Part shown: piece after piece, positions 1 through 8,820 of the stretch | How the letters are laid out: each line of letters starts with the position of its first letter | Numbering within the stretch: position 1 is the first letter of the stretch | Assembly (NCBI GenBank): GCA_003021045.1 | Contig: PXRN01000003.1 | Location: 64,001 to 128,000 of the forward strand | Direction: 5' to 3' | DNA: 64,000 nucleotides | Origin: Halobacteriales archaeon QS_4_69_34 | GTDB taxonomy: Archaea > Halobacteriota > Halobacteria > Halobacteriales > Halococcaceae | The notes under the pieces: generated by a model | Databases searched by the model: none | What the model was told of the DNA's origin: nothing | Seen by the model: only the letters and a program-made list of their open reading frames with translations | Position numbers and translations under genes: made by a program

Positions 1-882
1 CCGTGCCTGGATGCGCGCGATGCGCTCGTCGAGCTCGCGTTCGAGCGCGGGTCGGCGGTCGCCCGCGTAGTAGTCGATCCGGGCGGCGATGGCGAGCTTG
101 CCCGCGAGCGCGCGCGCCGCCGAGCCCCGTTCCTCGGGACGCGTGCTCCGGACGTACTCGTGGGTGTAGACGACCCCGTGTTTCGGCGAGGGGGCCGCCC
201 CCCGGAGGTGGGCGAACAGCGCCTCCTCCGCGCCGAGGACCTGTATCGTGCCGCTGGGTTTCTTCGCCAACGATTCGAGGCTGCCGGCGAGCGCGAGCAG
301 CCGCGCCCCCAGCACTGGCCCCGCCAGCGCCGCGAGGTTCGGCGCGACCGCTCCTGCCGTGTGCTCGACGAACGCGCGCAGCCGGTCGGCCTCGGCGTCG
401 AGTTCGACGACGCGGGCCGCGAGTCCGGCGAGCGCCCCGTCGGCCGTGGGTGGCGTCCCGTCAGCCGTCGGGGCTGTCGCGCTCGCGTCGGGTCCCTCGG
501 CCGCCACGCCCCCGGCGTCGGCCCGGCGGACGAGCTCGCGGCAGTACTCGACGTCCGTACCCGACTCGCCGTACCGGCTCGCACTCCACTCGGCGACCCG
601 CTCGGCGAGCTCGTTGGCGGTCCGCTCAGCGTCGTCCATCGCGCGGACGGCGTGGATCGCCTGCCGGTCGTCCGCGCGCTCGCGCTCGGCGGCGGCCGTC
701 CGGGCGGCCTCGATCGCCGCCGCCCGGAGGCGGGCGTAGTACTCCCTCGAATCGTCAGCGAAGCCGGCCTCGACGGCCAGCCCGGGCCAGTCGGCGGGCG
801 CGTCGGCGCGCCCGTCCCGGATCGCCGCGGCCCCGGCTTCCGGATCGTCGGGCTCGACGCCGGCGAACCACCCTTCGCTCAT
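1..882 (-). CDS. nop5: NOP5/NOP56 family C/D box sRNP protein (3' end off the window)
   Basis: Core protein of archaeal C/D box sRNPs; it bridges L7Ae-bound guide RNA and fibrillarin for 2'-O-methylation of rRNA/tRNA. The minus strand reads open from ATG at 882 to the window edge (294 codons, no stop), so the C-terminus is missing. The NOP-domain signature lies near residues 228-268: a PSPKHGVVYTHEYVR block followed by RGSAARALAGKLAIAAR and an IDYYAGD segment. A short Asp/Thr/Ala-rich insert lies around residues 108-126. Fibrillarin (flpA) normally follows this gene and would be just outside the window. The plus-strand open frames over this region are Arg/Pro-rich shadows. Confidence 0.93.
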   Translation of the reverse strand, partial: MSEGWFAGVEPDDPEAGAAAIRDGRADAPADWPGLAVEAGFADDSREYYARLRAAAIEAARTAAAERERADDRQAIHAVRAMDDAERTANELAERVAEWSASRYGESGTDVEYCRELVRRADAGGVAAEGPDASATAPTADGTPPTADGALAGLAARVVELDAEADRLRAFVEHTAGAVAPNLAALAGPVLGARLLALAGSLESLAKKPSGTIQVLGAEEALFAHLRGAAPSPKHGVVYTHEYVRSTRPEERGSAARALAGKLAIAARIDYYAGDRRPALERELDERIARIQAR

Positions 883-1075
883 GGCCGCGGTAGCGAACGC
901 GGCGCGAAAAGCGCGCCGGTCCGGCTTCCATCGCTCGCGCCCATGGAATCCGCACGTCGAGCCGCCAGCGTACCGGTGAGTCCACGGGATAGGGGTCGAA
1001 TTTGGGTCGGATTTCGGAATACCTTCACATGCTGATACCACGGCGAGGGGAGTGTGCAGGAGGCACACTGAAATC

Positions 1076-1855
1076 ATGGTAGACCACGAAACCATCGCAG
1101 AACGAGTGAACGCGGGGAAGAGCTTCGTCGACGTCGAGGGATTCCAGTTCGACAACGCCGACGGAACCGACGACGTCAACCGGGAGGCCGAGAGCACGCA
1201 GGACTTGCTCGCGCGGGTCGGTGGCTACTTGAACCGTCGATCGTTCATGGGCACCGCGGCGAAGGCCGGGGCCGGGGCGGTCGCGCTCGGCAGCCTCGGT
1301 GCGGGCAGCGCGGCGGCCTACGACGAGGCGTCGGACGTCGACATCCTGAACTTCGCGCTCACGCTGGAGCACCTCGAAGCGGCCTACTACAACCAGTTCC
1401 TCGAGGAGAACGACGAGTTCGACATCGAGGCGTCGGAGTCGCTGGGAGCGAAGTTCGCGGACCCTCAGCTCCAGTTCTCGACGTGGCAGGAGCTCGTGGC
1501 GATCCGCGACCACGAGGAGGCCCACGTCGAGGCGCTCACCCGGACGATCAACGACCTCGGCGGCGACCCGGTCGAGCCGGCCGAGTACCGGTTCCCCTAC
1601 GAGGGGCTCGACGAGTTCGTCGAGCTCTCCCAGCGGGTCGAGGCGGTCGGCACGTCGGCGTACGCCGGCGCGGGACCGTTCATCGACAATCAGGACGTGG
1701 TGGCGGCCGCACTCAGCATCCACTCGGTCGAGGCGCGTCACACGAGCTTCTTCGGTGCGTACCTGCCGGCCAGCTCGATGCCCAACGCCTTCGACCCCGC
1801 CCGGGACATGAGTCAGGTCGTCGGTATCGTTAGCCCGCTGATCGTCTCCGAATAG
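1076..1855 (+). CDS. Ferritin-like domain protein with Tat signal
   Basis: 259-residue protein of the ferritin_2-like family, predicted to be exported folded. A twin-arginine motif (NRRSFMG, residues 53-59) precedes an Ala/Gly-rich hydrophobic stretch; about 50 residues lie ahead of it, an unusually long N-region. The mature part is a four-helix bundle with carboxylate/histidine pairs of a diiron type: LTLEHLEAAYYNQF, IRDHEEAHVEAL and IHSVEARHTSFF. ATG at 1076 is chosen over an in-frame GTG at 1052 because GGAGG (1059-1063) is well placed for it. Function in the family is not established; metal binding or stress protection is inference from the fold. Confidence 0.88.
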   Translation: MVDHETIAERVNAGKSFVDVEGFQFDNADGTDDVNREAESTQDLLARVGGYLNRRSFMGTAAKAGAGAVALGSLGAGSAAAYDEASDVDILNFALTLEHLEAAYYNQFLEENDEFDIEASESLGAKFADPQLQFSTWQELVAIRDHEEAHVEALTRTINDLGGDPVEPAEYRFPYEGLDEFVELSQRVEAVGTSAYAGAGPFIDNQDVVAAALSIHSVEARHTSFFGAYLPASSMPNAFDPARDMSQVVGIVSPLIVSE

Positions 1856-1945
1856 CGACCGTCCCGGCGGCTTCGGGTACGGTGTGGCGGAGCGTCGCAC
1901 CGACGGACGACAACCCTTTTGCGCCGGCCGCCCTCCGTCCGAGCC

Positions 1946-2266
1946 ATGTCGGAGTGGCCCCACGACCCGGACGGCGAGGAGGGCAGCGAGGGGATGCGCA
2001 AGTACGGGCTGGCGATTCTCGCTAAGAAGGTCGACGACGAGTCGTTCCCCCTCTCGGTCGCGTCGTTCGTCGAGGCCCACGGCGAGGAGCCGGTCCGGCT
2101 GAACAACCGGCGCGTCGTCGGCGTCGCCGACATCTTCGAGCACGTCGAGAGCGAGGAGTTCGAGGGGCTCCAGGACTTCCACCGCGCCGTCGGCACGGCG
2201 ATGCGCGAGGGGGGCCTCTGGGAGTACGACCCCGCCACCGAGAACCCCGACCGACCGCGGGCCTGA
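1946..2266 (+). CDS. Small conserved haloarchaeal protein (DUF5785-like)
   Basis: 106-residue acidic soluble protein with no signal or membrane segment. It carries the block WPHDPDGEEGSEGMRKYG near the N-terminus and DIFEHVESEEFEGLQDFH in the middle, which I recognise from a small family confined to haloarchaea (DUF5785 from memory). ATG at 1946 is chosen over GTG at 1919 because the conserved block starts right after it. The short distance to the previous gene and its own upstream space suggest a separate transcript. Function unknown. Confidence 0.85.
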   Translation: MSEWPHDPDGEEGSEGMRKYGLAILAKKVDDESFPLSVASFVEAHGEEPVRLNNRRVVGVADIFEHVESEEFEGLQDFHRAVGTAMREGGLWEYDPATENPDRPRA

Positions 2267-2410
2267 GCGGACCGCTCCCGCTTCCGATCGAACGTACAAT
2301 GGCTGCCATGGCGTGAACAGCTATTTGCGAGCTGCCCCCGTCGAGGACGGCATGAGCACGAGCGGAGCCGGCGTCCGTCCCGACCGACACCCTGACCGTC
2401 GTCACCGCCC

Positions 2411-2455
2411 CGATCGTCGTCTCCCCGATCGTCGTCTCCCCGACCGTCGCCGGCC
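2411..2455. repeat. Tandem 15-bp repeat upstream of the MDR gene
   Basis: Two exact copies of a 15-bp unit (CGATCGTCGTCTCCC at 2411-2425 and 2426-2440) are followed by a diverged third copy (2441-2455), with a further weak copy just upstream. They sit in the 231-bp gap before the gene at 2498. No protein is supported here; the repeat translates to Arg/Asp/Pro-rich five-residue units in several frames. Confidence 0.8.
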
Positions 2456-2497
2456 CGTCGATCCGGGAGCGAACGGCGCGGCGAGCCGCCGTGTTCG

Positions 2498-3586
2498 ATG
2501 AGCCGGCGCGTGCTCTACTTCACCGGCTCGGGGGAGGTCGAGGTCCGCGAGGAGCCGGTCCCCGAGCCGGGCGAGGACGAGGTGCTGGTGGAGACGGATG
2601 TCTCGGCGATCAGCCCCGGGACCGAGCTGCTCGTCTACCGCGGCGAGGTCCCGGCGGGGATGGCCGCCGACGCGACCATCGATGCCCTCGACGAGGAGTT
2701 CGAGTACCCGCTCCAGTACGGCTACGCCGCGGTCGGGCGCGTGGCGGCGGCCGGTGTGGGAGTCGACGACGCATGGCGGGATCGACGCGTGTTCGCGTTC
2801 GCCCCCCACGCGAGTCACTTCCTCGCCGTCCCGGAGGAGCTGCGGGGCGTCCCCGACGGCTCGGCCGGGAGGGCCGCCCTGTTGGCGAACGCCGAGGCAG
2901 CGGTCAACTTCGTGCTGGACGGCGCGCCCGCGGTCGGCGAGCGCGTCGCCGTGTTCGGTCAGGGCGTTGTCGGGCTGCTGACGACCGCGCTGCTCGCCGA
3001 GTTCCCGCTCGAAGCGCTCGTAGCCGTCGACGGCCACGAGCGCCGCCGCGAGCTGGCACTGGAGTTCGGGGCCGACGCGAGCGTCGCCCCCGGCGCGGAC
3101 GACCTGCGCGCGCACCTCGACGGCGACCGTTCGGGCGACGACGCAACCGACGGCTCGCCCCCCGGTGATCCGCCGTCCGGCAGCGGGGACGCGGCGGAAC
3201 GACGGGGGCCGGGCGGTGCGGACCTCGCCTACGAGCTCTCGGGCAACCCGGCCGCGCTCGACGGCGCGATCGCCGCGACGGGCTTTGCGGGACGTCTCGT
3301 CGTCGGCTCGTGGTACGGCACCAAGCCCGTCGAGCTCGATCTCGGGGGCGCGTTCCACCGGAGCCGCATCCGCCTGCTGAGCAGCCAGGTCAGCTCCATC
3401 GATCCGACCGACCGCGGCCGCTGGGACAAGGCCCGCCGACTGGCCGAGGCCCGACGGCTGCTCGAACGCGTCGACGCCGAGCGCCTGCTCACCCACCGCG
3501 TTCCACTCGAACGGGCCCCGGCGGCCTACCGGCTTCTCGACGAGTGTCCCGAGGAGGCCGTCGGCGTCCTGCTCACCTACTCGTAG
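2498..3586 (+). CDS. Zinc-less MDR (alcohol dehydrogenase-like) oxidoreductase
   Basis: 362-residue medium-chain dehydrogenase/reductase. The N-terminal catalytic domain carries VSAISPGTELLVYRGEVP (residues 35-52) where zinc enzymes have GxCGSD, so the catalytic Cys is absent; this resembles the BchC-like branch. The Rossmann motif is GQGVVG at 154-159. A Gly/Asp/Ser-rich insert (about residues 203-243) interrupts the nucleotide-binding domain, typical of haloarchaeal loop expansion. The substrate cannot be deduced. It stands alone, 136 bp before the pterin-synthase homologue. Confidence 0.85.
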   Translation: MSRRVLYFTGSGEVEVREEPVPEPGEDEVLVETDVSAISPGTELLVYRGEVPAGMAADATIDALDEEFEYPLQYGYAAVGRVAAAGVGVDDAWRDRRVFAFAPHASHFLAVPEELRGVPDGSAGRAALLANAEAAVNFVLDGAPAVGERVAVFGQGVVGLLTTALLAEFPLEALVAVDGHERRRELALEFGADASVAPGADDLRAHLDGDRSGDDATDGSPPGDPPSGSGDAAERRGPGGADLAYELSGNPAALDGAIAATGFAGRLVVGSWYGTKPVELDLGGAFHRSRIRLLSSQVSSIDPTDRGRWDKARRLAEARRLLERVDAERLLTHRVPLERAPAAYRLLDECPEEAVGVLLTYS

Positions 3587-3722
3587 CGCGACGTGGCCCG
3601 CCGAATCCGCGCGGCGTTCTTCCCATCGTCCCTTCCCCTACTTTCGTCTTCCCCTTGCCGTCGCCGGTCGACCGAACTGCCGCTGCGCCACCGTATTTAG
3701 GGTGGGCAGCCGTGTCGGGCGT

Positions 3723-4100
3723 ATGTACACGGTCACGGTGATCGAGGAGTTCCTCGCCCGGCACTGGCTGACGGTCCCCGATCCGGGCCCGGAGGGCGAG
3801 GTGAACGCCCATCGCTTCCGGGTCGAACTCACCCTCTCGGGGGCCGAGCTGAACGAGCACGACTACCTCGTCGACATCGACGACGCCGAGACCGTGCTCG
3901 CCGACGTCGGGGCGCGCTACGGGGACGCGACGCTCAACGACCTCCCGGAGTTCGAGGGCCACAATCCGAGCGTCGAACGCTTCGCGCGCGTCGTCTGGGA
4001 GCGCGCCGTCGGGACGCTCGACACCGACGGAATCGACGAGGTGGCGGTGAAAATCTGGGAGGACGACGACGCGTGGGCCGCCTACGAGGGGAGCCCATGA
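3723..4100 (+). CDS. 6-pyruvoyl-tetrahydropterin synthase-like protein
   Basis: 125 residues, the usual size for the PTPS/QueD fold. His14 (ARHWLTVP) and His30 (NAHRF) match zinc-ligand positions, but the second His of the family HxH pair is replaced by Arg, and no catalytic Cys is seen near residue 20-25. DYLVDIDD and HNPSVERFARVVWE match the later PTPS blocks. The stop overlaps the next start (ATGA at 4097-4100), so it is translationally coupled to the glycosyltransferase. With GTP cyclohydrolase IIa 2.4 kb downstream, a pterin or deazapurine role is plausible, but the reaction is inference. Confidence 0.8.
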   Translation: MYTVTVIEEFLARHWLTVPDPGPEGEVNAHRFRVELTLSGAELNEHDYLVDIDDAETVLADVGARYGDATLNDLPEFEGHNPSVERFARVVWERAVGTLDTDGIDEVAVKIWEDDDAWAAYEGSP

Positions 4101-5395
4101 GGATCGGGTTCGTCGTCTACGGCGACCTCGAAACACGGACGGGGGGCTTTCGCTACGACCGCCGACTGATCGCCGGCCTGCGCGAGCGCGGTGATCGGGT
4201 CGACGTGATCTCGCTCCCGTGGCGACGCTATCCCCGGGGACTGTTCGACGGCCTCTCGGCGAGGCTCGCCGACCGGCTCGACGGTCCCTTCGACGTCCTG
4301 CTCGAGGACGAGCTCGCCCACCCTTCGCTCGTCGGGCTGAACCGTCGGCTGCGCGCACGCAGCGACGTGCCGATCGTCTCGGTCGTCCACCACCTCCGGT
4401 GTAGCGAAGCCCGCTCCTCCCCCGCGCGCTGGTGTTCCCGGGCCGTTGAGCAGCGCTACCTCGACGCTCTCGACGGCGCGATCTGCAACAGCGAGTCGAC
4501 CCGAACCACAGTCGAGCGGCTCGCCGGTCCCGCCCTCCAGACGACGGTCGCACCGCCCGCGGGCGACCGCTTCGATCCCGCGATCGACGCCCGAGAGATC
4601 GAACGCCGCGCTCGCGAGCCCGGTCCCCTGAGGACCGTCTTCGTGGGCAGCATCGTCCAGCGGAAGGGCCTCGACAGCCTGATCGCGGGCCTCTCGCGGC
4701 TGCCCGGCGATTCGTGGACGCTCCGCGTCGTCGGCAGTCCCGACGCCGATCCGGGGTACGCGCGGGGAGTCCGCCGGCAGGTCGCGCGGCTCGGGCTCGG
4801 TAGCCGGGTCTTTTTCGCTGGCGAGCTGGCCGACGCGGCGCTGGCCGACGCGCTTCGGGCGAGTCACGTCCTCGCCGTGCCCTCGACCCACGAGGGCTTC
4901 GGCATCGCCTACCTCGAGGGGATGGGCTTTGGCCTGCCGGCGCTGGCGAGCGCGGCCGGCGGCGCGCGCGAGATCGTCGATCACGGCGAGACGGGCTACC
5001 TGCTCCGCCCGAACGCACCCGCGGAGATCGCTCGTGCCCTCCGAACCCTCGCGACGGACCGCGGGCACCTAGCCCGGATGGGCGGTGGGGCCCGCGAGCG
5101 CTTCGAGCGCCAGCCGGGATGGGCCGAGAGCACCGCCCGCGTCCGGCGGTTCCTCGAACGCGTCGTCGACGACGCGACGACCGGGAACGCCACTCCCGGT
5201 GGTGCGGACGCCGTCGACGGCAGGAACGGAAGCGGGCCGAGCGGCACGGACACGGACGGGAGGGGAGGCACGGATCCGGGCGAAACGAGCGATACGGACC
5301 CCGGCGAGAGCCGTGCTGATCCGGGGGTCGACGACGGTGCGGGAGTCGACGGGAAAGGACAGGAGCGGGGCGGGGGACGGCGTGTCGGGCTCTGA
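4097..5395 (+). CDS. Glycosyltransferase family 4 protein
   Basis: 432 residues, GT-B fold. The N-terminal domain has RTGGFRYDRRLIAGLRERGD; the C-terminal domain has VFVGSIVQRKGLDSLI, a donor-binding segment ending in VPSTHEGFGIAYLEGMGFG with the EGFG..YLE pattern of retaining GT4 enzymes, and GETGYLLRPNAP. The last ~80 residues are a low-complexity Gly/Asp/Thr tail that overlaps the next gene by 14 bp. ATG at 4097 overlaps the previous stop. Cytoplasmic; acceptor unknown. The placement between a pterin-synthase homologue and a methyltransferase suggests a small modified metabolite or lipid-linked glycan. Confidence 0.9.
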   Translation: MRIGFVVYGDLETRTGGFRYDRRLIAGLRERGDRVDVISLPWRRYPRGLFDGLSARLADRLDGPFDVLLEDELAHPSLVGLNRRLRARSDVPIVSVVHHLRCSEARSSPARWCSRAVEQRYLDALDGAICNSESTRTTVERLAGPALQTTVAPPAGDRFDPAIDAREIERRAREPGPLRTVFVGSIVQRKGLDSLIAGLSRLPGDSWTLRVVGSPDADPGYARGVRRQVARLGLGSRVFFAGELADAALADALRASHVLAVPSTHEGFGIAYLEGMGFGLPALASAAGGAREIVDHGETGYLLRPNAPAEIARALRTLATDRGHLARMGGGARERFERQPGWAESTARVRRFLERVVDDATTGNATPGGADAVDGRNGSGPSGTDTDGRGGTDPGETSDTDPGESRADPGVDDGAGVDGKGQERGGGRRVGL

Positions 5396-6365
5396 GGGAG
5401 GCGGTTCCGACGACCGGTTTCTGCGATACCTGACCGCAAAGCGCACCGTCGACGACCGGGCGGTGAACCGACGCGTGCTCGACCGCCTCGCGGCGGCGCT
5501 CGGCGCGCTCGTCGACACCACGGACCGCCCGCTCCGCGTCCTCGACGTCGGCGGCGGCCTGGGGGGAGCGCTCGTACGCCTGCTCGAACGCGACGCGTTG
5601 CCCGCCGACGCGGAGTACACGCTGCTCGACGTCCGTGAGGCGAACGTCGCGGCCGCACGCCGGCGGCTGCCGCGCTGGGCCGCCGATCGGGGCCACGGGG
5701 CGCGCGAAACCGATGCCGGGCTGGCGATCGAGTGCGAGGACGCGACGGTCGACGTCGAGTTCGTGGCGGCGGACGCCTTCGAGTACGTCCGGCGGACGGG
5801 GAGCGCGAGCGTGGACGATGGCGAAGGGACGACCGGGAGCGGAAGCGAGGACGAGCGGGGATGGGATCTGCTCGTCGGGCAGGCCTTTCTCGACCTGTTC
5901 GAGCCCGGGGAGGCCCTCGAAACGCTGCTCTCCGCACTGGCTCCCGGCGGGCTGTGTTACTTCCCGATTACGTTCGACGGTGGGACGGTGTTCGAGCCCA
6001 CTCTCGACGGGGAGCTCGACGCCCGGATCGAGCGGGCCTACCACGCCCACATGGACGACGGCGGCGACAGCCGGGCCGGCCGGCACCTCCTCGTCGAACT
6101 GCCGGCCGCCGGAGCCGAGCTGCTCGCCGCCGGGAGTTCGGACTGGGTGGTCCATCCCCGGGGCGGGGGGTACCCCGCCGACGAGGAGGTCTTCCTCGCC
6201 CACATCGTCGAGACCGTCGACGGCGCGCTCGCCGGAGGCGACCGCATCGACGGCGGCGCGCTCGCCGACTGGACCCGCCGGCGCCACGAGCAGATCGATC
6301 GCGGCGAACTCGTCTACGTCGCCCACCAGCTCGACGTGCTCGGGCGGGTTCCGGGCGAGCGGTGA
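5382..6365 (+). CDS. SAM-dependent class I methyltransferase
   Basis: 327 residues. Motif I is LRVLDVGGGLGGALVRLLER and motif II is YTLLDVREANVAAARRRLP, the standard SAM-binding Rossmann pattern; LLVGQAFLDLFEP and LAPGGLCYFPITFDGG fit the later motifs. The longest open frame starts at 5085, but its first hundred residues only mirror the glycosyltransferase tail in another frame, so GTG at 5382, preceded by a GGGGGA purine run, is preferred; it overlaps the upstream gene by 14 bp. Last gene of the PTPS-like/GT4/methyltransferase run. Substrate unknown. Confidence 0.83.
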   Translation: MSGSEGGGSDDRFLRYLTAKRTVDDRAVNRRVLDRLAAALGALVDTTDRPLRVLDVGGGLGGALVRLLERDALPADAEYTLLDVREANVAAARRRLPRWAADRGHGARETDAGLAIECEDATVDVEFVAADAFEYVRRTGSASVDDGEGTTGSGSEDERGWDLLVGQAFLDLFEPGEALETLLSALAPGGLCYFPITFDGGTVFEPTLDGELDARIERAYHAHMDDGGDSRAGRHLLVELPAAGAELLAAGSSDWVVHPRGGGYPADEEVFLAHIVETVDGALAGGDRIDGGALADWTRRRHEQIDRGELVYVAHQLDVLGRVPGER

Positions 6366-6549
6366 ACAGCGCTCCGGGCGGGGGAGAGGATCGAGCCGGC
6401 CCCGCGGCGACCGGTCGCAGTTCGTCGGGAAGCCGGGCCGGACGACCGGGCGACCGTGTTCGCTCGGGACGAGCACGCTCGGGGCGTGGCGGCGTGGCGT
6501 TCCCGTAACCAAAGAACGATACCGCAGCGGGTCGTACTCGGAGTCACCC

Positions 6550-7311
6550 GTGTCGAACACGCAGGTCGCGCTCATCCAGATCGACAACTACGGGCCGTGG
6601 ACGGTCACTCCCGAGCCGCGCCGGGAAGCCGACCTCCAGACGCTCCAATCGCGGCTGTACGCCGACCTCTGCCAGCTGATCGGCGACCGCGAAGGCTACG
6701 TTTTCTACGCCCGCGGCGACAACATGATCGCCGTCACGAACGGACTCTCGATCGAGGACCACGCACGCGTCCAGGAATCGGTCCGCAACCGCTATCCCGT
6801 GACGGTGAGCCTCTCGGTCGCCACCGGCGGGACGCCCGTCGCGGCGCTGCGGGAGGCGAGCTCCCAGCTACAGGCGGCCGGCAGTGCCCAGGACGGCGAC
6901 CGTCAGGAGATCCTCCGGGGCGAGACCCTGCGGGAGGAGCGTCGCACCGACGGGGACGTCCAGCTCGCCCACTTCGACGTCAACGACGCCACCGGCAAGT
7001 ACACCGACCGGCTCAACGAGTACGACACGTTCATCCGGATCGAGCAGGGCTACGCCGCGCTGATGCGGTACGTGCGCGAGACCCACGGCGCGCTCTCGTT
7101 TTTCGTCGGCGGGGACAACGTCATCACGGTCTGCCCGAACCTCGACGAGACGGCCTATCGGGACGTGATCGCCCACGTCCGGGAGGCGGTCGGCGTCGAC
7201 CTCAAGGTGGGCGTCGGCCGGGCGCGGACGGCGGGCACGGCGGGGATGGACGCGAAACACGCCCTAGAGGAGTGCCGTCACGACGGCCGCGGCGTCGTCC
7301 TCGCCTTCTGA
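6550..7311 (+). CDS. arfA: GTP cyclohydrolase IIa (GTP cyclohydrolase III)
   Basis: Converts GTP to a formamidopyrimidine nucleotide, the first step of archaeal riboflavin/F420 (and possibly methanopterin) biosynthesis. 253 residues, the normal family length. The tandem nucleotide-cyclase-like domains are visible: RGDNM at residues 55-59 and GGDNV at 187-191, both metal-binding. The C-terminal VGVGRARTAGTAGMDAKHALE block is also conserved. Start is GTG at 6550 (SNTQVALIQIDNYGPW follows), as upstream in-frame codons give only Arg/Ser-rich shadow. It lies 184 bp after the methyltransferase, probably with its own promoter. Confidence 0.94.
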   Translation: MSNTQVALIQIDNYGPWTVTPEPRREADLQTLQSRLYADLCQLIGDREGYVFYARGDNMIAVTNGLSIEDHARVQESVRNRYPVTVSLSVATGGTPVAALREASSQLQAAGSAQDGDRQEILRGETLREERRTDGDVQLAHFDVNDATGKYTDRLNEYDTFIRIEQGYAALMRYVRETHGALSFFVGGDNVITVCPNLDETAYRDVIAHVREAVGVDLKVGVGRARTAGTAGMDAKHALEECRHDGRGVVLAF

Positions 7312-7654
7312 ACCGCTGCCCCGGACCGATTCGGGGCCACCCGTCGGTCACGATCGCGTCGAACGCCGACGCTCGCCCACGCGTGTCCCGACCTAGTGGA
7401 CGAGTACGGTGTTCACGGCTCGGACTGCCCTCGTGGAAGCGAGCGTGCGTGGAACGGGGTGCAATGGAACGGAGACACGACGAACCCGCCGCCCGTCCCG
7501 ACATGTCGAGCGATCGGCCTCCGGCACGCCTGCCGGTCCGGCTCCCCCCGATCGGCAGTGCTCCGTCGTCTATCCCGAGAAAGCGATTCTGCACGACACC
7601 GTTCGATCGGAGGGGCCGACACAACGTTATGAGGGTCCGCTTCCAAGGGCGGCC
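7312..7654. other. Intergenic, no gene recognised
   Basis: 343 bp between GTP cyclohydrolase IIa and the G3E GTPase. Its longer open frames are shadows with Arg/Pro/Ser-rich composition. It must hold the promoter of the 7655 gene, but I see no clear TATA box or metal-responsive operator. Confidence 0.5.
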
Positions 7655-8794
7655 ATGACGACCGCAGCGGACGACGGCCGAACGCCGGTCACTCTCGTGA
7701 GCGGCCCGCTCGGCGCAGGGAAGACGACCCTCGTCAATCGCCTGCTCGCCGATCCCGGCGGCCGGGAGATCGCCGTGATCGTCAACGACATGGGCGCGGT
7801 GAACGTCGACGCCGATCTGCTCGCCCGCTCGGCCGGGGGCGAGGACGCGGGCATCGTCGATCTCTCGAACGGCTGTATCTGCTGTCGGCTCCAGGACGAC
7901 CTCCTGACCGAGGTCGCCCGTCTCGCCGAAACGCGGGAGTTCGACTGTCTCGTGGTCGAATCTTCGGGCATCAGCGAACCCATCCCGGTCGCACGGACGT
8001 TCCTCGAAGGATCCGCGGAGAGTACGGTCGATCCGACCGAGCACTACCGACTCGACACCATCGTAACGGTCGTCGACGGCTACGGCTTCTGGAAGGAGTT
8101 CGACGCGGGAACGTCGCTCCCGGCGGGGGCCGATCCCGACCGGCCGCTCGCGGACGTACTGGTCGAGGGGATCGAGTTCTGTGACGTCCTCCTGTGCAAC
8201 AAGTGCGACATGGTTCCCGCGGACGTGCTCGACGAGATGGAGGGCGTGATCCGGACGCTCCAGCCCCGGGCGGCGCTCGTCCGAACGACCCACTGCGACG
8301 TCGACCCGGCGACGGTGCTCGACACGGGCCGGTTCGACTTCGCGGCAGCCCGGCGCGCGCCGGGCTGGAAGCGGGCGCTCGCCGGCGAGCACCCCGACGA
8401 TAGCGACAGCCACGACCACGGGTCGGGGGCCGGAGAGCCCGCCGAGCCGGCCGCGGCGGTCCACGGCGTCTCCTCGTTCGTCTATACGCGCGAGCGGCCG
8501 TTCCACCCCGAGCGGCTCGACCGGTGGCTCGACGAGCGCGCCGACGGCGTCGTCCGGGCCAAGGGCGTCTTCCGGCTCGCGGGCCGTGAAAAAACGGTGA
8601 TGGGTCTCGACCGCGCCGGGCCGTCGGTCCGGGCGGGCCCGATCGGCGAGTGGGACCCCGCCCGGGACGACCCGCGGACGCGGCTCGTGTTCATCGGGAC
8701 CGACGTCGACGAGGACGCGATCGTTCGGGGACTTGACGGGTGTCTCCTCGGCGACGAGGACCCCGACGCGCTCGTCGACCCGTTCCCGGCGTGA
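7655..8794 (+). CDS. CobW/COG0523 (G3E) GTPase metallochaperone
   Basis: 379-residue cytoplasmic P-loop GTPase of the G3E class, used to insert or traffic zinc, cobalt or nickel. Walker A is GPLGAGKT (residues 17-24), the metal-binding CxCC is C74-I-C76-C77 in SNGCICCRL, ESSG (102-105) is Walker B-like, and NKCD (182-185) gives guanine specificity. A His/Asp stretch (SDSHDHGSG, about residue 250) separates the GTPase domain from the C-terminal CobW_C domain (KGVFRLAGREKTV). ATG at 7655 follows a GGGCGG run. Which metal is served cannot be told from the sequence. Confidence 0.93.
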   Translation: MTTAADDGRTPVTLVSGPLGAGKTTLVNRLLADPGGREIAVIVNDMGAVNVDADLLARSAGGEDAGIVDLSNGCICCRLQDDLLTEVARLAETREFDCLVVESSGISEPIPVARTFLEGSAESTVDPTEHYRLDTIVTVVDGYGFWKEFDAGTSLPAGADPDRPLADVLVEGIEFCDVLLCNKCDMVPADVLDEMEGVIRTLQPRAALVRTTHCDVDPATVLDTGRFDFAAARRAPGWKRALAGEHPDDSDSHDHGSGAGEPAEPAAAVHGVSSFVYTRERPFHPERLDRWLDERADGVVRAKGVFRLAGREKTVMGLDRAGPSVRAGPIGEWDPARDDPRTRLVFIGTDVDEDAIVRGLDGCLLGDEDPDALVDPFPA

Positions 8795-8820
8795 GCGGGC
8801 GCCTCACACGCCACCGCGTC

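Noticed and set aside
3-893. Plus-strand frames across the first 900 bases
   Set aside because: The minus strand encodes NOP5 with its signature; the plus frames are Arg/Pro-rich.
3573-6587. 1004-residue open frame on the minus strand
   Set aside because: It runs antisense to four well-supported genes (PTPS-like, GT4, methyltransferase, arfA upstream part); its sequence is Arg/Pro-rich without domains, as expected for GC-rich shadow frames.
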